This document shows positions 1 through 13,170 of a DNA stretch of 64,000 nt, one piece after another. The notes below the pieces were generated by a model. It did not search any database and was not told the origin of the DNA. It was given only the letters and a program-made list of their open reading frames with translations. The position numbers and the translations under genes were made by a program. The DNA is from Plasmopara viticola (Eukaryota > Oomycota > Peronosporomycetes > Peronosporales > Peronosporaceae): positions 1,860,001-1,924,000 of the forward strand of contig MBPM02000001.1 of NCBI GenBank assembly GCA_001695595.3. Direction: 5' to 3'. How positions within the stretch are numbered: the stretch's first letter is position 1; every line of letters begins with the position of its first letter.

Positions 1-2500
1 TTAACAACAACTGCGCCGACTTCCTTATCTTAACTTTACTTTTTGGCGTTGAAAATTATCATCTTTCAAATACTTTGTCGATTCGGACAGCACCGGAACT
101 ATCAAGACAGCGAATGGAGGAAAAGTACATTTTGTTTAAGCTTGAAAACTGGCATCGAGCTATTGCGTGGAATCACGAAGGGAACGCCCAATATCGTGCC
201 GCTTCTTTTCTTTATCCTTTAACTCGGCTAAATTACCACAACAAAGTCAGCTTTTCGACGAGCCCATCGAATTTACTAGCAGCTTACCTTTCTTTGTATT
301 GACAATCACATCACGCTTTTCAAGAAAAAACACATTCGCTTTCTTTGTAAAGGTTGACTATTCAGCAGAATGACACATACATTGAGCGACAACAAGCTTA
401 TATAAGCGCCGCTTAACTATGCACCTTCTTCGGCTTCACTGTGTCTAATTCGCATAGCGCAACCTTGAGCTGCTGAATCTGCACAACGGGTGAGCAGATG
501 TTGCACATTATATTAGTGATACAGCTTTGCAATACGCACCTCACTATCGAGCTTTTGAACGGAGCGCTGTGCCTTCCAGCGCTCATTTTGCGTCACTTTT
601 TCAACTTTAGCCATCAATCTTGACTGACGTAGCGAAATCTATGTGATGTGTTAAACACTATTCTTTTTCTTTAGCCTGTCGTGATACTTTCTCGAACAAG
701 AATTCATTGTTCTGTTTTTTGCGGCGAACTTTTTGTGACCAGGATTAAAATCTCGGCTGCTTGATGCATCAATTTAATCCACTGAGCGGCAGTGAGGCCT
801 TCTCGAAAACGAAGGTAGTGTGCTGTTGGCTAGAAATTCTCTTAAGGGTAGCAATGAAAAAAATGAGGGGTGTCTTAATTCAATACTATTTGTCTGCTTA
901 AACATCATTTGAGAAATTTAAACAAAGCGCCCACGTGAACCTTTCTTAACATTCATATGCACCAGAAATACGCCTTTAAGTATGCTAGGTAGCATCAAAG
1001 CACTCCAGCTATGATACGCTCATACATACAATAGACAATGCACCATCAATGTGATGTAAAATTGTTTTACAGCGACCCAATAAAATTTCGCACGACTAAA
1101 TGGCTTCTGTGTAGCAATTGCGATAGTTGCGAAAGCAAAGTCAATTGGAGTGAGATAAGCAAGACAAAAAAGTGGTCTGGTTGCTTTCAATACGACAACC
1201 ATTGTGAAGCTGTGCAAATGATGCGTGAAGGGTCAGCAGACGCCTGATAAGATTTTGCTATGGCCGCTTCGAGAGACCTTAAACGTTTTGAAGTTTGTAA
1301 GCACGGACGTTAAAGGAAAAATCAAATGATTCCGTAGGGTGGCAAAAACCATGTGTTGGACAATTTCTCGCGGTTTTTTGGTGACATAATCCAGACAACA
1401 AGAATCGGGTGGCCATTGAGCTAGGCGAGGTCAAGAAATTAAATAAGTCCAAATTTCAAAGTGTCTGCAATCTTATAACAAAACATAAATTGTAAACAAA
1501 ATAACACCAAAATTCGTACCAGAAATGGCATCATACTTCAGTACGCGGTTTCTTGTAGCCCTGAATAGAACAGTGTTGCGGAGCGGTTGAGCCACAATTT
1601 TTTTATACTAAACTCTCAAAGTGTGCTTCATTACAAGGGCGTGCCTCCCAAAATCCGAGAAGAAGCAGAAAATACTGCGGTGTACCTGACCTGTCGTCTG
1701 ATAATCTGGCAAAGTCAAATACTACACCAAGCAAATTAATTTCAAGTAAAATACAAAGCTGGGGCATCCACGCGCAGTTGAAGTACAGTGCTCCACCGAT
1801 TTTGACGGTGCCATAGGACGTACCTCGATTTAAAAGGTATTCCAAGCATTCTTCTCGAATATACAGAGGGCGCAAAAAGAATCCATGTATTTAAATTCGA
1901 TCACAATAAAAGTATGGTGGCACGGTCTGTAAGGCTTGAGCGCAAACTAGGCCATTAACTTAGCATAACGAAAGAACCGGAAGCTGATGAAAAACAGAGA
2001 TGAGGTTGAGGTTCAGCATCAAGTCCAGTTCTGGACAAACCCATGAAATACGTCGGAGATAGTGTCGTGGGTTCTGAAGTGAACTCTGTAGAGCGACTTT
2101 TAATCGCTACTGTGGATCAGCAAGTCCTTATTGAGCTTAGATTCCACCAACAGGACAATCAATTGGCGTTTCGGCGCAAACGAGAAACAAGCGTTGGCCG
2201 ATGTTGGTGCTTGAGAGCAGCTCGGATTATAAGTCAGCGGAGAGCAGTGTCGGCTTACCGAAACCGAGATGTGTCAAGCTCTACAGAGATGAATCTATAC
2301 TAAAACAGGTCTTGCTTATGCTGTTAGTGTTGAAAAACAGACGATTTCCTAAATACGTAGAAGCAAACCGTATGTAGCGATGCCTCTTGTAACTGGCAGA
2401 ACGTGGTAAGCGTAAGAATCTAGACTCAAGAAAACAACCCTCAAGAACAAAAGCGTTTGGCCAATCGGATGTCTAGAACTTTTTCCCAAAGATGAGATAC
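1..2500. other. Gene-free AT-rich left edge
   Basis: I see no convincing gene here. Open frames are all under about 90 codons, have no recognisable motif and overlap one another on both strands. The sequence runs directly into a decayed copia reverse transcriptase, so part of it may be older retroelement DNA that can no longer be read. Confidence 0.5.
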
Positions 2501-2504
2501 GAGC

Positions 2505-3190
2505 TAGGACCAGTGGTAAGCTACAAAGCCAGACTTGTCGCTAAAGGCTTTGACCAAAACGAAATGGTGCTGTTTCGTGTCGCACGCTGCAAATATGACG
2601 AGTAACGTTATATGATGTCGGTGGTGGAAGCGAAGAGTTACACAACCGAAGGACTGGATGTCGATACAGTACTATAAGGCGATTTAAGGCATCAGAAAGA
2701 CGTTTAGTGGATGGAGCAAGACGATTCAGACTATCTTTAATGCTTCGAAGATTAGCGTAGCAGATCTGTGCGTCTACGGCACGAAGTGCAACGATGTCTA
2801 TGTTTGCCTTACCTTGACAACATATTCATCGCTGCCAAGACGATCATGGTGGTAAAGATGTAAGTGTAGCACTTTAAAAGCCGAATTGGGCAAGGTCGGT
2901 TTTATTTTTCAAAACGGAGGTCAACCATGGTTGTAACAACAGCGCTTATGATCAGACAGACACGATAAATTGACAGCGTGTTGAGCTGATTTAATCATAA
3001 AGTCTGGTCAATTTATGCAAGTCGGTCTTTAAGCTGCCTTATAGCCAATCACTAGCGACGAACAGCAGAAGATTTCGAATGCTATCGAAGCCATACAGGT
3101 CTTATATGCTGTGCATACAGGTCCTGAAGTCGCGAATGTGGTCACACAACTGTCTCATTATTTAAAGAACTTGGGTCAGCAACAACGATA
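2505..3190 (+). pseudogene. Decayed Ty1/copia reverse transcriptase fragment
   Basis: Scattered frames on the plus strand match the conserved order of a copia reverse transcriptase. At 2522 a frame reads YKARLVAKGFDQN, the hallmark of the copia RT N-terminal part. Near 2653 a stretch resembles the LDVDTAFLNG-type motif but has stops. Near 2765-2850 there are DLCVY and then, after a frameshift, LDNIFIAAKT, which corresponds to the region around the YVDD catalytic box. Near 3110-3175 the frame reads EVANVVTQLSHYLKNLG, the segment just before RNase H. Stops and frameshifts separate every block, so this is a fossil. It is related to, but much older than, the copia element at 46038-50495. No LTRs could be assigned. 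Confidence 0.75.
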
Positions 3191-6100
3191 ATCCTCATTT
3201 TGCATACTTAGCTTTCTTTGGACGGCAAGAAGCTGTGGAGGACCTTGCAATGGTAGCATCGGAAGCTGTCAAGCTGCAGAATACATAGATGTATTCCATT
3301 GTATTTCTTACCAACGGAAAACACAGAAGCATTCTTTTGATTGCCGTTCGCTCTCGATAGTGTCGCTTGATTTGTCTGACTTAACCGTACTTTGAGAACT
3401 TTTCTTTGAATCCACTGCCGTTTCTTTCGGACCATTCCCTTTCGTACCATTTCTTTGGCCACGCTCAAGAATTCCAGTATTTTCTTTACTTGCGGCGCTT
3501 CCTCCTCAGTATCTTTTTGGTTCACCTATCTAAGCTTTTGAGCATCTTCTTTTGAATTTTATAAGCGTGGTAACATCGAATTTCCTGTCATACTTTGACA
3601 ATTGCTGGAAATTCAATAAGATCGCACGACAGATCAAGCGACCTCCCCGTCTGAAGTCCCACAAATAGCTCAACAAAAAGACCAGATGCGCTATCATAAT
3701 GGTGTTGCTTTTTATGCTGAAGTAGTCGGCGCATCATTGTCGCAAAATTGTGAATTCTCGAACGATTACGGAATTCGCAGAGTGCTTCTATGACTTCATA
3801 GCACGCCGCGGACCAAATCATGGTCTAGTGATGAATTTTTATCTTCTTAGCTGTAGGAATCAATACTAATTACGCACCTGCTATTAAAAATACTCTTGGT
3901 GGCCTTGAAGTTTTCCAAGAGATCCTTCTTCACTAAAGGTATCCTCTGGTTGGATTCTCGTGTGGAACGCTAAGCTCGTCCTATTAGGTCCTTTTAAAAG
4001 CTTTTCTGTCGTGTCGGCCTGTAATGTCATAGTCTAACTGTTATCGTGTTCGTAATTTTGTGTCGTTAGCATCGTCACATTGTTACACCACCCGTCCGTC
4101 TAAGTTGCATTCAGCGGTGTATTGAAAACGGTCATCGACGAAAGTAGGCAAATCATTTAATGAGCGCAACGTTCGAGATTTTTTTATTGTAAGTGCAAAA
4201 ACATAGAATTTAAGAGACTTCTAATTTCTGCCGGCCGGCTGTAGTGCTAATTTGGACGCCACATATACGTACGATTTTTTTATCAATAGGTGACGTTCTG
4301 CTCTTCAGACAAATTGCCTTGTTTATACTTTGCCTCGGCATGTGCGCATCTCTTGATCAAGATAAGCCCGGATCGAATAAAAATTTGAGTAAATCTTGAG
4401 TATAAATGCGTGATCATCTGGGATAAACTATTTAGAATTATCATAACTTTATAATCTGCGCTTCAGGTGGCGGTGTAATATCGTTGTCAGTGTCGCTCAT
4501 TTCTCAAAAAAAAAAATTCGAATGTATTTGTCGCTGCTTTCAAATAATCAAGAAACTTTGAAACATTCAGTTCAAGTTCGAGAGATAAATTCACAAATCA
4601 ATTTCATTGCTTGAGACCAATAGCGTATTCGATCAAATAAATTTGCTAACTATATAATATTATTGCCGGTTCGCTTGCTTCATTAGGCTTATCGTTGTGA
4701 CGCGATACAATTTTTAACTTTTCAAACCACATCGGATACATCGGATACATCGTGCCAACCGCTAACTACAACTTGACCACTATAATAAGCATCTTTATAG
4801 GCAGTTGCTGTCAAAAAAATATTTTGACGCAACAAAAGGTTTTGAATACGGCGACACTTCTGCTTTGGGGTAATGTCAGTACCTCTAATCCCCCCTTTGT
4901 ATGCGATGGCCATGCAACCACTTAGGCTTCCATTTTAAGTAGTCGTGCGCACAACAAGAAACGATACATAATTCGCTAAGTTCAGCTTCGTGAAATTGCA
5001 AGGCTGATATCTTAGCCCTAACTTCGCTTATTAATTAAGGAAGAGGCAAGGTATGCCCAGATTCGAGTGACAAAGACAAGAAATGGCTATGTGCTGTCAA
5101 AAATGTAAATATCTAAGCCAGCTCTGTAATAACTTTAGTAGTGTCTAAAGTGCTCTGCCGGTCGAGACATGACTACATTCTATTCGAAGCTATTTAACAA
5201 GAGCTGGTAACTGTTTCTGGCTGACCGTAATTATTTGTCGATGCGCTAATTACAGCGACCCGCCAACATTCATCGCGACTTGATTTCAATTTGTATACTC
5301 TTGTATTGAGATGTCTCAAGGAATCGTCCACTGCTAGTGGTATCGCTTTCGAGGAGGGCTAAGCTCTAAAAGACAAAGCACATCTGGTGTATACAACGCG
5401 CCCGTCAAGATGACTTACAAATTTCCCAGTAAGACGCCCTGTGTTGCTATAGACCCAAGCAAAGTTTATCGACACCCAACGGTTCGCCAATAATGACAGG
5501 CTCTGCGGAGACTTTGTCGTACAAGCTCTCATGCACTTGGTGATCTTGGAGACATTAACATGTTGTGGAAATTAAAAAAAAAACACGGCCAAGTGACCGC
5601 CATTTAAGCCTTCCGAAAAAAGTGTACATCAGGTTTTACAACACGACTCGTGATTGATCATCTACCGCACTCAATTAATTGCGGAGCAGATCCTTTGCCT
5701 TCTCAAAGCGACGCATCTGCTATCGCTGTCAAGAAAGTAATTAATCGACTTTAGCGTCTTTGCCTGCGAAGACGAATTGCTTGATAGACTCTAGATTGTC
5801 ATCCATTTTGTATGCCTGACGAACACGTTCGTCAGTAGATTGTTTCGCTTTGCTATTGTAAGAAACTCATAATCTGGCCTTTGCGAAAGCGTGTCAACAA
5901 TTCCTTTGAGGTTGTCGAAATTACATAAAGCTCCGAAGTTATATTTTGCTTAGCATGACAAACATCCTTTCATTCTATTGAAAAAGTGGATTCTCCGTCT
6001 TGATGAATGCTATCTGATTACTTTAAAACTCAGAAATACTCGGTGCCAACATAATCTTAACACTGCATCTCTTGCATCTAATTTTTATGTTAGATAGTAG

Positions 6101-6454
6101 TTGTAAGACATTGATTCCACTCAGTTTGCGCTGAAAGCAAGATATGAGATTAAAGCATATGGACAAATATAAGCAAGCATAAGGGTCATTCAGAGAATGC
6201 TTTTTCTTAGTTAGAAAACTGCAACTCGTAGTCGTTCTAAGTACGGAGAGAAGGTCAAAAATTTTAACTCAAGCAAATCGCTTCGGCAGCATCACTGCAA
6301 CACCATTCATCACTGTCATAAATTACTGTTTTAGGTGTCCGGCTGCGCTGAGTCAAGCTGCCTTGGCTATTTAAAAGGGTCGCTCGGTCTCTGCCAATGT
6401 GTAAACTTGTTGATTAAATTTTCGTACCTAAGCGGATTTTGGTTTGTTTATTAA
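3191..6454. other. Gene-free stretch, no recognised content
   Basis: No reading frame here has a recognisable motif or exceeds about 105 codons. A minus-strand frame at 3208-3525 is rich in Lys, Gln and Glu at its start but looks compositional. A short segment near 4085-4130 resembles, in inverse orientation, the first 30 bp of the copia LTR found at 46038. The last 100 bases before 6455 presumably contain the promoter of the small membrane protein gene, but I see no clear element. Confidence 0.45.
4085..4130 (-). repeat. Possible copia LTR scrap
   Basis: On the minus strand this stretch contains ACACCGCTGAATGCA, identical over 15 bases to bases 12-26 of the LTR at 46038-46183, with weaker similarity on both sides. 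It could be the degraded start of a related LTR in the opposite orientation to the intact element. The match is short and no second LTR edge is visible. Confidence 0.25.
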
Positions 6455-6514
6455 ATGTGTTTTTCAAACAATCTAGCGAAGACGTACACGAGGATTTTCA
6501 TTTTAAGTGAGCAC

Positions 6515-6802
6515 ATGACGCAGCTGCAGCAAATGCTACTCTTGTGCATCATAGCTGCATTCCTATGCACCTCGTATCTCTTGTACTTCTTGTCTCGCCG
6601 CTGCTGTCACTGGAAACAACACAAGTGTGAGATGGCACGCGTCCCTAGCGCGACTGATATGATCAGCGACGTTGACGAACCGCTGCTTGAAGCGTCCAAT
6701 TACAATGAGCAGTTAACGGAAATTGAGTCGAATTCTCTTGCTCAGTACCAGCCGTCAGCACCACCATTGAGCTGGGCCAACGAGCATTATGATTTTTTCT
6801 AA
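6515..6802 (+). CDS. Small single-pass membrane protein with dileucine and PSAP motifs
   Basis: I do not recognise the family. From the ATG at 6515 the product has 95 residues; an in-frame ATG at 6455 would add 20. I prefer 6515 because the hydrophobic segment then starts within ten residues of the N-terminus. Residues 7-27 form one transmembrane helix or signal anchor. A basic, Cys-containing juxtamembrane stretch (RRCCHWKQHK, 28-37) suggests that the C-terminal tail is cytosolic and possibly palmitoylated. The tail carries an acidic dileucine sorting motif (DEPLL, 54-58) and PSAPPL (80-85), the tetrapeptide class that binds the ESCRT-I subunit TSG101. Both motifs suggest endosomal trafficking, by inference only. 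The gene ends 68 bp from the convergent gene at 6871. No intron is needed. Confidence 0.6.
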   Translation: MTQLQQMLLLCIIAAFLCTSYLLYFLSRRCCHWKQHKCEMARVPSATDMISDVDEPLLEASNYNEQLTEIESNSLAQYQPSAPPLSWANEHYDFF

Positions 6803-6870
6803 AATTCGTCAACTTTCAAGTAAATTATAGATTTGCGATCAAGTATTAACAATAATACGTTTGTGATCGT

Positions 6871-9016
6871 TTATTGAGTGGAGGCATTACCAAGTTCATT
6901 TGCAAGAATTGTTTTGTCTTCTTTCGTCTCTTCTTCATCGGAACCGAAAATTTTTTTCATCTCGTCAGGATTTTTCTCGGTCTCTTGCTGCTGTAGTGGC
7001 GGTAACGAGTTAATTCTTGCCTTGTTTTCGTTTTGATGCATTAAGAAAAGCTTAAACATAAAAGGAAAAAGTAGTCAGTAAACGTGAAAGAAGTCAAGAA
7101 ATAGCATTCATACTTCTCGCAGCAACTGATGGAGCAAGTCAACTTCTAAACCCATGGCAATAGTCACTCCCTTTGCATGCTTTGCTGAATCCAGCTCCAC
7201 ACACACCACCTGGATGCCATAGGAAGTAGTCTGAGTGACATTCTTCACGTCTTCGAACGGAATTACAGTTGTGTGCGCGAATACGGGCACCATCGTGCGA
7301 TAAATTATAAACCTGTCAAAAGTCAAAGCATTAATGTGGTCGCATCAAAAAGACCTCAACCCAAACTTACCCATACGTCACGTGAAGCGTAACAGGAATC
7401 CCATTGACCATACAAGATGCCTCATATAAAAGCACGTTTGATCTGTACGGTATTAAAGCACTGTTAGATCAACAATTGCAATAAGCACAGAGTGTTTATC
7501 AAATACCTGTCGCTTCCTGGAGCTTGATACATACTTGAAGTTTGAGCACCATCCCTGCAAAATTTACATCGTTAGTTACATCGTCGCACAATATACACTT
7601 CTTTCGTTTACGTCCTAAATGATAGGATAAACGTACGCTTCCACAATTGCTCGAATTGCCCGAGATCGTAAATGTTGCACGGCCTCTACCCGAACACTCA
7701 CCTGCTGTTGCTTCTCCTTAAACTTTGCGCGTAGTCTCAGGTCGCAATCCTCTTTACATACCAACCAAAGATTTTGCACCAGCTCTGACACTACTTCGCC
7801 ATATATTTTACCAGGCTGGCTCAAAGCAGTTTGATTAACCGAAAGCGTAGCATCTTCGCGTAAGAGGTCGGACTTCCTCGTTGAAGGCATTTTCGCCTCA
7901 TCAAAATGTGTAAGCTCATTCGAAGTACGTACTTTATCCTCTGTCATGGTCGACTCATTTTCGCTACTTGCAACAATTTGAATGCTTTCAGTGGGTACAC
8001 TCACATCACCGTTGACAGCTTTCGGTCTTGTTGGTGCACCCGTCAGCTTAATCCCGTATTTCTTTAAAGACGGCTCAAGTAGTCCGATCAGCATAGCACA
8101 CGCAAATTCTTCGTCGTATGCGTACGATTCCAGTGGAATACATAACTCTCTCATATGTGCTTTCATTTCACTAACCAATTGTGTGAAAACGGATGCTAGT
8201 TAATATTCAGCACCATTTTAAAAACATTTCAAATCAATATACCTGCTAAACGCAGTCTTGACGTCTGCAATGTAACCTTCATCCAGCTCAGCGCTATCAG
8301 CTACAAATATAAGAAGCAGTCCAGTCGCTGTCAAAGGCTTTGACCTTCAAAATACAACTTAGCATACCTGTGTCCATTGAGTTTTCGGGCGTGGACATGT
8401 ATAGATCGCTCAGCGAAAGACACTGACTAAGCAGCGTTGATTGTAAGGCTCCAAGCAATTGATCAAGCGCAAACTTATGCGACTGGTCATGGTCTTGAGC
8501 CTCCCACAACGCATGTCTTCCCGCAGACACCATGCCACTTAGAAGATTATTCTCGGTCGACACCAATGTACAAATGTTCACCACTCGTAGCTTAGACGGT
8601 GATACACCAATGCGCACATATACATTTAAATACGTGGTAGAGTCAGACATGCCATGAACTCCTAGCTCTTGCGTCACTTTTTTGCGAAACAGCATTGACT
8701 TCGGAAGTTCCTCTGTAACTACAAGGCCTTTGCCAATGCAAACGGTGGCAATGAGCTCTTTAATGATCTCCCAAGAGCGGTCCGGACGAATCTGAGCCTC
8801 CAGAATCGTCCACTGGCTTGCATCTTTCTCTACAGGCATGTGCGTCATCCACAGAGGAACGGCTCGTTTGTCCCCGGACGTCGCTGCCGCGCACATTTCG
8901 GCTGCATCGAGAAAACGAAAGTCGGGGTGATCCTTCACAGCGCTCTTGACATCCTGCTCCATTGGGTCCGCGTCTCGCGTCGTCTTGCTCATGCCGAACT
9001 CGTCTTCTTCGTCCAT
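6871..9016 (-). CDS. Seven-exon gene, 579-aa protein with possible GRAM/PH-like C-terminal domain
   Basis: The frames join across six GT-AG introns of 58-82 nt. Exons on the minus strand are 9016-8368, 8300-8243, 8170-7637, 7554-7507, 7442-7371, 7312-7114 and 7050-6871. They total 1740 nt, exactly 580 codons with the stop, which strongly supports the model. Donors include GTATGC, GTATAT, GTACGT, GTATTT, GTAAGT and GTATGA. The start is the first ATG of the long exon 1 (MDEEDEFGMSK). Residues about 1-430 are a mixed alpha/beta region I do not recognise. Residues about 425-515 (exons 4-6) show a strand pattern such as IPVTLHVTYG followed by FIIYRTMVPV, resembling a GRAM or PH-like lipid-binding fold; this is a weak inference. 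The tail (521-579) is charged and probably disordered. No signal peptide or membrane span is visible. The gene is convergent with 6515-6802. Confidence 0.8.
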
Positions 9017-12000
9017 CGTCCTGGACGATCTCTTTCAGCTTTTGTAGCTTGTCCGAAATTAGCGTTTTTAAGGTTGTTTAAAGATGTACACAAAGAAGTA
9101 TACTTGACATTTTCAGGCAATGTGGAGTTACCGAAAATGGGTCGCACATGATTTTGCTAGTAGATCATGTGTATATTTGGTGCTACACCTTGCAATAATG
9201 ACGTCTACTATTCATAATATGAGCACGCCATTTGCTAGTTTGTCTTTTTACAAAATGTCGCTTTTGTGAGCATGTACCCGAAATAAAGTTTAATCAAGTT
9301 TTAATTACATTCGGGCATAATTGTTCGCATCTCTCGAATTACCAATTACACCGATGGTCGAATGTCAACCCACAATTAGTCGCTATCATTGGCAAACCCA
9401 GCTAGTTTGTTTCCATAGATGGCTTCCCGTGAAAAGTTGTCGTAAGCCGAGTGCTTCAATCGGAAAGATGCTTGAGAAAACTAACACTCGGTCGTTCTCA
9501 ATACAGCGCTGCAATCCCATTCATTCACACATTTGCACGAAGTGCTAGTCTGTTACGTCAAAGATTGCTTTATAACACCGAAAGATTCAACGTATCGCGT
9601 TAAAAAGAACAGTTCCCAGCAAGAAGTATACTTGAGATGAAATGTCTCCAGTCGCTAGCATTCTCAGTTCGATCGAAATTTTAAGATCTTCTTTCTTGCT
9701 CTTAAATGTCTCAGTCCGACTGAATAAATGTGACAAAGGATGTAGAGAATGGCAATCTCTTTCGAATACCATGAATGTTTTTTAAAAGATCTTTAAGCTT
9801 GAGCGACCTGAAAGCAGCTAGAAGATACTCTGTTCTCCTGTATGAAGCCATAGTGCGTGTATTGACTATATTATCACGTAAAGTCGTAATTAGACACACA
9901 TTTATAAATGCTACAGTGAACCAAGAGTGACAGTGTAAATATGTAGAAAACATCATGTACATATTGCTAAGTATGGAAATGAATTGAGCTCAAGACGATT
10001 TGTCAGTGTGATGCGTGAGGGAAGGCTTTGACCGATGACCCATATGTCATGTCTATAGCGTGATAGGCTGAGCAGTCTTAGTCTCGTCGGCTGCTTGTTT
10101 TTTTCGAAATTCGCAAAGGCGATGCCGAAAAGACTCCGAGTGTTTAAATTTCTTTCAACGTCTACATCCTGTTTTGCATAATTCTCGTGCATGCCACATT
10201 CTACCCTACATGCAATAAGACGAATAAGTGTTGTCAGTGTCCATAGAGAATAATATGATGCAATGTAAACACCAACCAATTATACTTCTGCAAGTACTAC
10301 ACAACTAACTTTGGCTTTGGTCCAGTACTCTGAAGCTCTTGTACGAACACCTGAATGTACATCTCCTCGACGCGACGGTTTATTATGGCTTTGGAATGTA
10401 GCTCGAGACACAATGTCAAGCCCAATCACGCAAATCATAATAGCATTGCACTTTGTATATAACACTACAGCTAATTTTGATGTTTGTCATTTGCCATAGT
10501 CTTGTTCAAATAAGACTTTAAGGTTCATTTGTGACCGCATTTGCGCTCTCAATGATAAGTGCATTCGATTCAACTGAAATCAATCGATTTGACGTTGTAT
10601 CGGCAACAAAAGTAGTCAATTTGTATCCTCGCTCGCGCTTTTTGTGCCTAAACGTGCACTGGAGAAGAATATTTCGGGTTCCATAAGTACCTCTAAACCA
10701 AAATTGGTCTGTGTGTTTAAAGTTGCATTTATTACAAGAGCTATATCTACAACTAAGGTTTTACCCGCCACATCGAAGACTGCGTCGTAGGCGGTGAGTA
10801 TTGAAAATGTTTAGCACTAGAGAGCCGCTCTGGAGAAGTCTTTTGCTCTTTTACGGTGTGGAAGGCGCGCTATCACTCTGAATGGTGAACCGGAAACACC
10901 CCCGTCGCTGGGCGATGGATATGGCAAGGAGCGCTGTGTGGAACACTTGTCTGGCTTTAATCCGTCAAGGCTACAAAAAAATCTTGCAATTTTATAATAA
11001 TAGCCTCATTGCGGAGAACGACTCAAAAAGCTCAACACTTGTCGCTAGACTAAGCAGCCATGCGAGAGGCTTTCCCCATAAAACAAAATATCCCATTGTT
11101 TTTTATGGTCAAAGGAGCGGCCTAATTTGCCCTCGCTGGTAAAGTCACCGAAAGCAGGGACCGGGTAGAGTAACCATCGGTAGAGGTTCTCGGATGTGTC
11201 GTGTAGCTAAAATCAACAATGTGGCGAGCGATAGGAGATGAGCGATAGACTTTGCGATTCGTCTACCGACATAAATTACCGTCTCGTGATACACTCCGAT
11301 CTATGAGATCGACCTACAGGAGATGGAGACCATGGTACGCTCGTATGCTTTGTGCGTCGCGGGGACTTTTCGATGTTCAGTTATCGCATGGACTCTCCGG
11401 TGGCCATTTCTCGCGGGGAATAAATGAATGCAATTTGGTTTACATTGAGCTATTTTGTAATCTGACCTTACGGCGTGCTTTAAGTACCGCATCAAATATC
11501 ACAAAAGGGTATCACTCAGCATCGCAAGAGAACTGAAGACAAGGATCCAGCGCCCGGTGATGAGATACCTTTGCGTACTACCTTGCATTACCATCACCAT
11601 GACTCACGCGAAAACGTTTTTAGAATTGAGCGGTGTTACGGTCTATAAATTAACCACCTTGGGCGAATTCTTCATGTCTGTAAGCTTAATGTCGAAGACA
11701 ATTACCTCCACGATGTCTCGGCATCGGCATACTACCAGCAAAGGCGGTGAAAGTGCAAGAATTTAAAGCTGATTTGGGGTACCATATCCCAAAGTCTATG
11801 CCTTACGTTCAAAGTGCCTGTTTCTTATCAAAGCATATCGCAATGACATTTGGTTGAACTCGTCCATCGTTCCCATGCTTTTCGATTAGGAAGGCTCACA
11901 AGAAGCTTCTGGTCTATCAAAGAGTGCCTCTGTATCACAAAACGTTTACGTGGAAATACCGTTTTGCCTTGGCGCCAGATCAGGCAGCTCTCGCTACGGC

Positions 12001-13019
12001 CTTGTCGCTTTAGAAGAAGCAGTATATCGTGCGTGACCGAGTGTACGAGCTGAAGATTGCTCTTGGAAAAGCCTGGCCGGGGATTCTTCGTAGTGGACGG
12101 ATTGGTTATAGGCACAGAGACCGAGCGTGCCTTTCTGTAGAGCTCAGCTTGGTTCTCAGCGCAGCCGGATGCATTTAACAACAAAAAATACCATTGACGA
12201 GTGGTGTGTGCAGCAAGGCCACTGTAGCTATTAAGATTCTCTGACATTTCTCTTTACTTAGAACCAACACGAGTCAAAGTTCTTAATCCGAGTATTAGCA
12301 TTTCCTAACATAATTGTTAAGTTTATGTATGTCTAGCTGTCTAAGTTTTATCTTTCGTTAGCAGTAAGAGAAAGAATGGGGTCGATGTCTTACAAGTGCT
12401 ATCTAGCAAAGTAATTGGTACCGATACGCACAACAAGTAATCCAACGACCATGTAGTACTAATATGTTGACTTCTCAAAATTAAGTATTACTTTTTTATT
12501 GATGATCGGAATGTCTCCTCACTTTTATCACTTGAAATATATGTTGCTGTGACACACACAAAGTACGTGTATAAAACTCTTTAATCGAGCATATCAGCAG
12601 TTTGAGCTCTTGGAAAACTTCTCTGATCGCGAGAAAGGGATGGATTATTTCACCTGAAGGTTTATTGGCTATGCCACATCCATTTGTATACTGCATCGAT
12701 TCTGCATCATTAATGCGACCCAGCTGCCTCCTCTCTAATAGAGAAGGGACAGATGGTTCTTCATATAATATCAAAAAGCACTGGTTGACGCACTAATGTG
12801 CCGCCCAAACAAATTGCTACTTCATGTCACAATAAAAATTAATTATTACGGATCCAATACACACCGCTAACGCGCAAAATGACAAGTGTTTCCTTTAAAA
12901 AGGGACGCAAGAGCAGAATTTAAATACTTAGACAAGAATTGTCAGTGTGATGAAACAGCTAAAGTGGCTTTCGGTGGAAGCCGAGTTGTTGTGTAACAGG
13001 ACCGGTTGGAAGGACTTAT
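9017..13019. other. Gene-poor stretch of degenerate DNA
   Basis: Many short open frames of 60-140 codons lie here on both strands, the longest at 12247-11828 on the minus strand, but none shows a motif I can name and none continues convincingly across splice sites. The upstream side of the 579-aa gene (9017-9100) should hold its promoter; no distinct element is visible. I read most of this as old transposon debris. Confidence 0.4.
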
Positions 13020-13170
13020 TACGATTGGTAATTCATTACCCATGATGCACTTTTGGCGGTCACCTCGGTCGAGAAAAGATGTAAGGCTTGAAAAGCACTC
13101 ACTATTAGTGCCCCAAGCTGTAAGGAAAAGAGCAAGAAGTGGGTAAAGGGTACAGGCCGGTCGTTAGCAC
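13020..13170 (+). pseudogene. Possible gypsy integrase zinc-finger scrap
   Basis: Around 13040-13085 the plus strand encodes HDALL, and after a one-base shift a GHLGREK-like string. This pattern is typical of the H2C2 zinc-binding domain at the start of Ty3/gypsy integrases. A lysine- and glycine-rich continuation follows with stops. The similarity covers only about 20 residues, so this is a weak call with no LTR or other domain in support. Confidence 0.3.

Noticed and set aside
9711..10279. Overlapping minus-strand frames at 9.7-10.3 kb suspected to be copia RT
   Set aside because: Only a short FPY-type resemblance to the end of copia RT; none of the diagnostic motifs could be found.
11828..12247. 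139-codon minus-strand frame, the longest in the left flank outside the called genes
   Set aside because: No motif, low-complexity basic composition, and no start context or splice continuation; probably chance.
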